Positions 1 to 5,170 of a stretch of DNA of 5,170 nucleotides are shown piece after piece. The position numbers and the translations under genes are program-made. The stretch lies in contig JAFMSA010000357.1 of the NCBI GenBank assembly GCA_017353855.1, positions 1-5,170 on the forward strand, read 5' to 3'. Position 1 is the stretch's first letter. The number at the start of each line of letters is the position of its first letter. Under the pieces are notes generated by a model. That model had not been told where the DNA came from, did no database searches, and saw only the letters and a list, made by a program, of their open reading frames with translations. The DNA comes from Alphaproteobacteria bacterium (GTDB lineage Bacteria; Pseudomonadota; Alphaproteobacteria; ATCC43930; CGMCC-115725).

Positions 1-3000
1 GCGCCGGCGGTAGAGCAGCCATGCGGCGGCCTGCTCGATCAGCTCGGCGAGTTCGAGCAGCATCTCGATCTGGAGCCGGGCGGATACTTTGTTGTCGAGC
101 GCCTCTATCCGGCTCCACAGCTCCGGCAGCTCGAAGACCTCTCGGACGATCCGGTATGCCCGGGCGATTTCCGGCGGCGTCCGGCCGGTACGGGCCCGCA
201 GGTCATGGACAAAGGTCATCCGTGCCCGGTTGACGAGCTCGTTCGTGACGACGGTGGCGATGATCTCGCGGTGGAGCGGATGGGTCGCGATCTGCGCGGC
301 GAGCCGGTCGCGAACCGCTGTCGGAAAGTAGCTGTGGAGCTCCTCGGCGAGTTCCGGCGCGTCGGGCAGATCGGAGGCCAGCAGCTCCTCGTAGAGGGTC
401 ATCTTGCCATAGGCGAGCAATACCGCGAGCTCGGGCCGCGCGAAGCCGCGGCCGCGCGCCGCCCTCCTCGCGAGGGTCTCGTCATCCGGCAGAAACTCGA
501 GCGCACGATCAAGACGGCCCGAGCGCTCGAGATCGCGCATCATGCGCGTCTGCCGGTCGAAAGAGGCGATGCCGGAGGCCTCGGCAAGCGAGAGTGCTTC
601 TCCCTGCAGATAATTGTCGCGCAGCACGAGTGAGGCGACCTCGCCCGCCATCGCGGCGAGCAGCGGCTCGCGCTCATCGGGCGAGACAGACCCGCGGGCA
701 ATCGCCTGGTCGAGCAGGATCTTGATGTTCACCTCGTGGTCGGAGGTGTCGACCCCGGCCGAATTGTCGATGGCATCGGTATTGATGCGGCCGCCCGCAA
801 GCGCGAATGCGACCCGCCCGCGCTGGGTCACTGCAAGGTTGGCGCCCTCGCCGACGACTTTGGCACGGATTTCCTCGCCGTTGACGCGCAGCGCATCGTT
901 GGCGCGGTCGCCGACCTCGGCGTGCGTCTCGCCCGTGGCTTTGACGAAGGTTCCGATCCCGCCGAACCACAACAGATCGACCGGTGCGGTCAGGAACTTG
1001 CCGATCAGCTCGGCCGGTGTCAGGTGTTCGGCCTTTATCTCGAAGGCGCGTTTCATCTGCGCACTGATCGGGATCGACTTGGCGCTGCGTTCGAAAACCC
1101 CGCCGCCCGGCGAGATCAGCGCATGGTCGTAATCGGCCCAGCTCGAGCGCGGCAACCCGAAGAGCCGCCGGCGCTCGGCAAAGCTCCGCTCGGCGTCGGG
1201 CTCGGGATCGACAAAGACGTGACGGTGGTCAAAAGCACCGAGCAATCTGATGTGCCGGGACATCAGCATGCCGTTGCCGAACACGTCGCCCGACATGTCC
1301 CCGACCCCGACCACGCTCAGCTCGCTCGTCTCGATGTTGCGCCCGAGTTCGCGGAAATGGCGCTTGACGAGTTCCCAGGCACCGCGGGCGGTGATGCCCA
1401 TTGCTTTATGGTCGTAGCCTGTCGAACCGCCGGATGCAAACGCGTCGCCGAGCCAGAACCCGTATTCCTCCGAGATCGCGTTGGCGAAGTCGGAGAAGCT
1501 GGCGGTTCCCTTATCGGCCGCAACGACGAGATAGGGATCGTCGCCGTCGTACCGGACGGCCTGCGCCGGCGGCACGATGCGACGTCCGCCCTCACGCTCG
1601 GCCACGATATTGTCGGTAATATCGAGCAGCCCGCGGATAAACGTATTGTAGCACTCGATCGCTTCAGCCCCGAGTTTATCGCGTGCGGCGGGCGGCTGCT
1701 TGATCACGAAGCCGCCTTTCGACCCCATCGGGACGATCACGACGTTCTTGACGGTCTGCGCTTTCATCAGACCGAGAATCTCGGTGCGGAAATCCTCTTT
1801 CCGGTCGGACCAGCGGATACCGCCGCGCGCGACCTTTCCGGCCCGCATGTGGACGCCTTCGACGCGCGGGCTATAGACAAAGATTTCAAAAAGCGGGCGG
1901 GGCCGCGGCAGCAGATCGAGTTCCCGGCTGGCCAGCTTGATCGCGAGGTAGGGCTTTTCATCGCCGGAGGGCAGTTTCTGGTAGTAGCTCGTGCGCACCG
2001 TCTTGAGGACGAGCTGCAGATAGGTGCGCAGGATGCGATCCTCGTCGAGGTTGTTCACCGCGTCGAGAGCATGGTCGATCGCCTGAATTTCGGAGATTGC
2101 GGCAAGCGAGGAGCCCGCACGGGCAGGATCCAAGCGCGTCTCGAATAGACGGACGAGACGGCGGGCGATCTCGGCATGGCCGCTCAGCGCGTCTTCCATG
2201 TATTCTTGACTGAACGCGGTTCCGGCCTGTCGCAGCACTTTGGCGTATGCCCGCAGCAGGGTTACCTGGCGGGCCGACAGGCCGGCCGCGAGGACGAGAC
2301 GGTTGAACCCGTCGTTTTCGACACGGCCGGTCCATACCGCGGCGAGCGCCTCCTCAAATGCTGCCGTGGTCGCGGCGGAAACGGTGCTCGGCACAACGCC
2401 GCCGGACAGTTGGAATTCGTGGATCCAAACGCAGGTTTTGCCGGCGCAATCGATGCGGAACGGCTCTTCGGCGACGACGCGCAGTCCGAGGTTTTCCAGA
2501 ATAGGCAGGACGTCGGAGAGCGCGACGGGCTCCGTGGCGCGATAAAGCCGCAGCCCCGGAAGCCCGCCATCGGCGGAGGGATGCAGCGACACTTCGAGCG
2601 GCGAGCCTGCCAGCACGGTCTCGATCCGGCGCAGATCCGCCACTGCCTGAACCGGGTTCGTCCTTGCCTGATAGGCGACCGGCAGCGATGTGACGCGGCT
2701 CAGCCGGCGATGCGCCTCCTCATCGCCGAAAGCGACGGCCGCCGCGTCCTGGAGCCGGTCTGTCCAGTTGCGGCCGGCCTCGGCGAGGCGCTTTTCGAGC
2801 GTCGCGACGTCCACTGCCGGTACGCGACCGCGCGTCGTGCGAATGATGAAGTGGATCCGCGCCAATGCGGATTCGTCGAGATGGGTATCGAAGGTGGAGA
2901 TTTGGCCGGCGAACGCCTCTTCGAGGATCGTTGCGAACCGGCCTCGCAATTCGCTGTCATACCGTTCGCGCGGCACATAGACAAAGCAGGAGACAAAGCG

Positions 3001-4230
3001 CTCGAGCGGATCGCGGCGAATGAACACCGCGATCCGCTGGCGCTCCTGCAGATTGAGAATGCCGGTGATCGTGGCGAAGAGCTGTTTCTCTTCGGTCTGG
3101 AAAACCTCGTCGCGCGGAAATGTATCGAGGATGTGCAGCAGAGCCTTGCCGTCGTGACTTGTCGGCGACAGCCCGGAGCGCTCGACAATCCGCCGGACCT
3201 TGAGGCGCAGCAGCGGGATCGAGCGCGGGTCGCGGCTATAGGCGAGCGAGGTGAACAGACCGAGGAACAGGCGGATCCCGGCCACCTCACCGTCGGCATC
3301 AAAACCGCGCACGCCGATCGCATCCATGTGAGCGGTGCGGTGAACCGTCGAGCGGCGGTTCGATTTCGAGATCACGAGCAGCTCGCGCCGACGGGCATAG
3401 TCTTGTACCTCGCGCGGCAGGGAAGAAAGCTCGCGCAGCCCGCCGAACACCGGATGCGCGTCGTCTTTCAGGATGCCGAGCGCCCCGCGTGCGGGTTCGG
3501 CCGCACCGTCAAACAAGTACTCGCGGTAGCCGAGAAACGTGAAGTTGTCGTCATCGAGCCAGCGCAGGAAATCCTGCACCTCGGCGCGTTCGGTCCGCGG
3601 AACGGGAGGGGGCTCGGCCGACAGTTCGTCGACGATCTCGCGCAGCACGCGGCGCATCGGCTGCCAGTCCTCGACAGCCGCCCGCACATCGGCGAGCACA
3701 TTCGACAATGTCCCGGTCAGGCGTGCCAGACCCGCGGGGTCCGTCTCCCGCGTGATCTCGACCTGCATCCAGGATTCACGGAGTCCCGCCGGGCCGGCAT
3801 CGACGAGATCGACAAACCGCCCGTCGGGCCCGCGCGCGACGTTCAAAATCGGGTGGATGATCAGATCGACGACCCGGTTATCGGCGTTGATTGCGCCCGT
3901 GACGGAATCGACCAGAAAGGGCATGTCGTCGTTGACGATCTCGACGATCGTATGCGGCGAGGACCAGCCGTCCGTCGGCGGGTCCGGGTTGTGCACACGG
4001 ATTTTTGCCTGACCGGCGCGCCGGCGCTGCGCAAAGCTCCATAGCGACCGCGCTGCCCCGTACAGGTTGCGCGGCGTGCGTCCGGCGGCATCGGCGGGCG
4101 GCACGTGCTGATAGAATTCGGCGATAAACCGTCTGACGACCGGCTGCTCGGCCGGCTTGTCCAACTCACAGGCAAGCAGCGCCGCCTTTTGGATCAGCGC
4201 CGCCTTTTTTGCTTCGATCGTGCCTGCCAT
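1..4230 (-). CDS. gdhB: NAD-specific glutamate dehydrogenase, large (~180 kDa) class, 5' part (C-terminus beyond window)
   Basis: Oxidative deamination of L-glutamate to 2-oxoglutarate and ammonia with NAD+, a cytoplasmic catabolic enzyme feeding the TCA cycle. The minus frame is open for 1410 codons from ATG at 4230 to the window edge; the family is usually about 1600 residues, so roughly 200 C-terminal residues are missing. Seen in order: an ACT-like N-terminal motif IVEIVNDDMPFLVDSV (residues 95-110), FLRWLDDDNFTFLGYREY (221-238), SKSNRRSTVHR (288-298), FVSCFVYVPRERY (412-424), then the catalytic domain. That has MRAGKVARGGIRWSDR (795-810), the Lys-containing stretch MKAQTVKN (822-829), PMGSKGG (834-840), VGDMSGDVFGNGM with Asp978 as likely catalytic acid, the dinucleotide-fold GEGANLA (1127-1133) and RINTDAIDNSAG (1148-1159). 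The conserved C-terminal motif FARPELAVLLAYGK is at 1263-1276. The upstream in-frame stop is at 4306-4308 and ATG4230 is the first ATG after it. No frameshift or missing key residue was seen. The symbol is gdhB in Pseudomonas and gdhZ in Caulobacter; the family call is firm, the symbol conventional. Confidence 0.96.
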   Translation of the reverse strand, partial: MAGTIEAKKAALIQKAALLACELDKPAEQPVVRRFIAEFYQHVPPADAAGRTPRNLYGAARSLWSFAQRRRAGQAKIRVHNPDPPTDGWSSPHTIVEIVNDDMPFLVDSVTGAINADNRVVDLIIHPILNVARGPDGRFVDLVDAGPAGLRESWMQVEITRETDPAGLARLTGTLSNVLADVRAAVEDWQPMRRVLREIVDELSAEPPPVPRTERAEVQDFLRWLDDDNFTFLGYREYLFDGAAEPARGALGILKDDAHPVFGGLRELSSLPREVQDYARRRELLVISKSNRRSTVHRTAHMDAIGVRGFDADGEVAGIRLFLGLFTSLAYSRDPRSIPLLRLKVRRIVERSGLSPTSHDGKALLHILDTFPRDEVFQTEEKQLFATITGILNLQERQRIAVFIRRDPLERFVSCFVYVPRERYDSELRGRFATILEEAFAGQISTFDTHLDESALARIHFIIRTTRGRVPAVDVATLEKRLAEAGRNWTDRLQDAAAVAFGDEEAHRRLSRVTSLPVAYQARTNPVQAVADLRRIETVLAGSPLEVSLHPSADGGLPGLRLYRATEPVALSDVLPILENLGLRVVAEEPFRIDCAGKTCVWIHEFQLSGGVVPSTVSAATTAAFEEALAAVWTGRVENDGFNRLVLAAGLSARQVTLLRAYAKVLRQAGTAFSQEYMEDALSGHAEIARRLVRLFETRLDPARAGSSLAAISEIQAIDHALDAVNNLDEDRILRTYLQLVLKTVRTSYYQKLPSGDEKPYLAIKLASRELDLLPRPRPLFEIFVYSPRVEGVHMRAGKVARGGIRWSDRKEDFRTEILGLMKAQTVKNVVIVPMGSKGGFVIKQPPAARDKLGAEAIECYNTFIRGLLDITDNIVAEREGGRRIVPPAQAVRYDGDDPYLVVAADKGTASFSDFANAISEEYGFWLGDAFASGGSTGYDHKAMGITARGAWELVKRHFRELGRNIETSELSVVGVGDMSGDVFGNGMLMSRHIRLLGAFDHRHVFVDPEPDAERSFAERRRLFGLPRSSWADYDHALISPGGGVFERSAKSIPISAQMKRAFEIKAEHLTPAELIGKFLTAPVDLLWFGGIGTFVKATGETHAEVGDRANDALRVNGEEIRAKVVGEGANLAVTQRGRVAFALAGGRINTDAIDNSAGVDTSDHEVNIKILLDQAIARGSVSPDEREPLLAAMAGEVASLVLRDNYLQGEALSLAEASGIASFDRQTRMMRDLERSGRLDRALEFLPDDETLARRAARGRGFARPELAVLLAYGKMTLYEELLASDLPDAPELAEELHSYFPTAVRDRLAAQIATHPLHREIIATVVTNELVNRARMTFVHDLRARTGRTPPEIARAYRIVREVFELPELWSRIEALDNKVSARLQIEMLLELAELIEQAAAWLLYRRR
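4177..4208 (-). repeat. Two-copy direct repeat, 18-bp period, within the first codons of the dehydrogenase gene
   Basis: The 14-mer CAGCGCCGCCTTTT (plus strand) occurs at 4177-4190 and again at 4195-4208, exactly 18 bp apart. In the protein this gives KAALIQ followed by KAALLA (residues 9-20), so it looks like an in-frame six-codon duplication. The repeat identity is read directly; the duplication origin is inference. Confidence 0.75.
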
Positions 4231-4236
4231 GCCGGA

Positions 4237-4258
4237 CCTGCGCCCCCTGTGCTTCCTG
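4237..4258 (-). promoter_or_regulatory. Purine-rich leader, possible ribosome binding site of the glutamate dehydrogenase gene
   Basis: Three purine clusters precede ATG4230: CAGGAAG (4258-4252), AGGGGG (4248-4243) and AGG (4239-4237). The last has 6 nt between it and the start codon, the normal distance, but is a minimal match; AGGGGG is stronger but 12 nt away. This supports ATG4230 as the start without proving it. Confidence 0.4.
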
Positions 4259-4263
4259 TAACG

Positions 4264-4316
4264 GCAAACACTCTCCCCTGGGTAAACGCGAGGCAAGCCC
4301 GATGATCACCGTTTGC
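4264..4316. repeat. Short inverted repeat in the dehydrogenase leader (GCAAAC ... GTTTGC)
   Basis: GCAAAC at 4264-4269 and its reverse complement GTTTGC at 4311-4316 are separated by 41 nt, with a TGATCA palindrome at 4303-4308 next to the second arm. It sits 34-86 nt upstream of the start codon, where an operator could lie, but six-base arms can easily arise by chance. Confidence 0.2.
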
Positions 4317-4487
4317 GGCGGTTATGGCAGGGGTTCACAAATCCTCGAATCCCTAACGCTTTGCCAAGACGGCCAGCGCCCTCCCTCGCCGCGGCGCTGC
4401 GATGCGGGCGTGTCGCTCACTTCGCGCAAGGCCTCGGGCTGGAGGCGCTGCGCACGACGCCGGCCACGGCCAACCAGCCTGAGAGTA

Positions 4488-4542
4488 GGTTGAACCTCAC
4501 CGGCACGCCTTCGCATTGCAGACCGACGATGGTCCTTCAACC
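4488..4542. repeat. Short inverted repeat in mid-spacer (GGTTGAA ... TTCAACC)
   Basis: GGTTGAA at 4488-4494 is matched by TTCAACC at 4536-4542 with 41 nt between them. The first arm is also part of a small palindrome, GGTTGAACC (4488-4496). There is no T-run, so it does not resemble a terminator. It may be chance. Confidence 0.2.
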
Positions 4543-4682
4543 ACCGCCAGCAAGCTTGCGCTCTGCTTCATCTCACCCACTGAAGGGCTGCTGCGCCCGG
4601 CGCACGAGAGGCCGATCGCTCAGTCGCGTCGACGTCGCAATGGTGCGGCTGCCGGGACGGCCGAGGAACGGGCGGGCGACGT

Positions 4683-5135
4683 TCAGCGCGCGATCTCGCT
4701 TATGGCCTGCAGCTCGGCCTGGAGAACGCTTTGCCGGTGCTCGAGCTGATGAAGCTCGACCAGTAGCGTATCGCGATCGGAGCCGCTTGCGCGCGCGACT
4801 TGCTCGCGCAGGCTTGGGAGGTTGCCCTCTACGGTCTGCAGCTCGGCCTGGATGGTCCCGCGATCGAGCTCGTCCGGCGAGAGGGCTCGATCGGCGAGCA
4901 CGGTGCAGCGCTCCGGCGTCACCTCGGCAATGCCGCTGACGACAAAGATACGCCGCGTGACGGCGCGGCCTTCATAGACATCGATCACTCCCGGCCGGAT
5001 CGACGATATGAACGGCGCGTGGCCGGGCAGGACGCCAAAATTCCCCTCGCTTCCCGGGATCACCACCATCTCGACCATCTCGGACAGCAACAGGCGTTCG
5101 GGAGTGACCAATTCGAATTGCACGCGCTCGGCCAT
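4683..5135 (-). CDS. atpC: F1Fo ATP synthase epsilon subunit (F1 central stalk)
   Basis: Subunit epsilon of the F1 central stalk, which binds gamma, links rotation to the c-ring and in many bacteria restrains ATP hydrolysis. The protein has 150 residues. Residues 1-85 form the N-terminal beta-sandwich: VQFELVTPERLLLS (5-18) opens it, followed by the family signature EGNFGVLPGHAPFIS (30-44), RPGVIDVYEG (47-56) and VSGIAEVTPERCTVLADRA (66-84). Residues about 87-150 are rich in Glu, Gln, Leu and Arg and fit the C-terminal helical hairpin. The length is slightly above the roughly 130-140 residues common in this group, the excess lying at the C-terminus. Start at ATG5135 gives the standard N-terminus and lies 14 nt after the stop of the preceding frame, so it is probably co-transcribed with atpD. 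It stops with TGA at 4683-4685. The identification is secure from the signature and domain layout. Confidence 0.96.
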   Translation of the reverse strand: MAERVQFELVTPERLLLSEMVEMVVIPGSEGNFGVLPGHAPFISSIRPGVIDVYEGRAVTRRIFVVSGIAEVTPERCTVLADRALSPDELDRGTIQAELQTVEGNLPSLREQVARASGSDRDTLLVELHQLEHRQSVLQAELQAISEIAR

Positions 5136-5146
5136 TGGCGACGCGG

Positions 5147-5151
5147 CCCTC
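5147..5151 (-). promoter_or_regulatory. Possible ribosome binding site of atpC
   Basis: GAGGG overlaps the presumed atpD stop codon (TGAGGG) and lies 11 nt before the atpC ATG. The spacing is a little long, but it is the only purine-rich match in the gap. If it is used, translation of atpC would start from a site uncovered by ribosomes finishing atpD. Confidence 0.4.
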
Positions 5152-5170
5152 AGGCCGCCTCGGCGGCCAT
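5150..5170 (-). CDS. atpD: Probable last codons of ATP synthase beta subunit (partial)
   Basis: Only six sense codons plus TGA are in the window, reading M-A-A-E-A-A-stop. An Ala/Glu-rich tail of this kind is common at the C-terminus of alphaproteobacterial AtpD, and atpD directly precedes atpC in almost all bacterial F1Fo operons. The 14-nt gap to atpC fits that arrangement. The assignment rests mainly on gene order because the sequence is too short to identify by itself. Confidence 0.7.
   Translation of the reverse strand: MAAEAA

Larger units (their letters stand above)
4231..4682. other. 452-nt spacer between atpC and the glutamate dehydrogenase gene; no supported gene
   Basis: No reading frame here looks coding. 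The plus-strand frames run on into atpC as antisense, and the minus-strand frames are short, Arg-rich and lack a convincing start signal. No tRNA fold was recognised. No GC stem followed by a T-run, as expected for an intrinsic terminator of the atp operon, was found on the minus strand; the clearest small stem (4592-4604, TGCGC/GCGCA) has no T-run. The part nearest the dehydrogenase (about 4260-4365) is visibly richer in A/T than the rest and is the most plausible place for its promoter and leader, but no strong -35/-10 pair can be read. Confidence 0.6.

Noticed and set aside
205..633. Plus-strand open frame of 142 codons
   Set aside because: Same antisense register over the C-terminal part of the dehydrogenase; ended by the antisense of a TCA serine codon.
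736..2148. Plus-strand open frame of 470 codons
   Set aside because: It lies wholly antisense to the catalytic part of the glutamate dehydrogenase, in codon-aligned register. It is a by-product of GC-rich codon use, and shows no recognisable domain.
2176..4044. Plus-strand open frame of 622 codons
   Set aside because: Antisense to the N-terminal half of the dehydrogenase in the same register as the previous frame; Arg/Asp/Glu/His-rich composition and no family motif.
4325..4352. GGGTTC ... GAATCCC resembling a tRNA T-arm or attachment site
   Set aside because: The loop is too long and the arms do not pair cleanly; no acceptor stem or anticodon arm was found around it.
4338..4367. Possible sigma-70 promoter on the minus strand with TTGGCA at 4367-4362
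   Set aside because: The -35 match is good, but at 17-18 nt spacing the -10 position (GGATTT or GATTTG) matches the consensus poorly.
4322..4540. Minus-strand 72-codon frame in the spacer starting at TTG
   Set aside because: It has a rare start codon, no clear ribosome binding site and a low-complexity Arg-rich product; most likely non-coding.
4538..4553. Sigma-54-like CTGGC-N5-TTGAA on the minus strand
   Set aside because: The distance between the GG and the GC-equivalent elements is too short and the -12 GC is missing.
4592..4604. Stem TGCGC-CCG-GCGCA after atpC as a terminator
   Set aside because: The stem is only five base pairs and no T-run follows on the minus strand.
4313..4939. Plus-strand open frame of 208 codons across the spacer and into atpC
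   Set aside because: More than half of it is antisense to atpC, the translation is rich in Arg, Ala and Pro, and there is no motif or convincing start signal.

Overview
This window is an ordinary, high-GC piece of bacterial core chromosome. Everything convincing is coded on the minus strand. Read in the direction of transcription (from the right edge leftwards), it holds the last few codons of what is probably atpD (F1 beta subunit), then a complete atpC (F1 epsilon subunit), a 452-nt spacer with no gene I can support, and the first 1410 codons of a giant NAD-dependent glutamate dehydrogenase that runs off the left edge.

The likely source is an alphaproteobacterium. The grounds are the atpD-atpC order with a short 14-nt gap, the style of the epsilon subunit, the presence of the ~1600-residue class of NAD-glutamate dehydrogenase, and a strong bias for G/C-ending codons. 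I cannot name a genus. No mobile element, CRISPR array, tRNA, rRNA or phage gene is visible, and no sign of recent transfer.

The dehydrogenase frame is easy to overlook because it has no stop inside the window. I read it codon by codon and it is open from 4230 to 1 without a frameshift. The many plus-strand open frames across 1-4230, including ones of 470 and 622 codons, are antisense shadows of this gene.

Functionally, atpD and atpC belong to the F1 part of ATP synthase. The dehydrogenase oxidises glutamate to 2-oxoglutarate and ammonia, feeding the TCA cycle and NADH to respiration. Both concern energy supply, but the 452-nt spacer suggests the dehydrogenase has its own promoter rather than being part of the atp operon. 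I found no evidence of a novel system. The points worth a second look are small: the gene neighbourhood, an 18-bp-period duplication beside an A-AAA-AAG heptamer at the start of the dehydrogenase, the empty spacer, and the near absence of three codons that keeps the antisense frame open.
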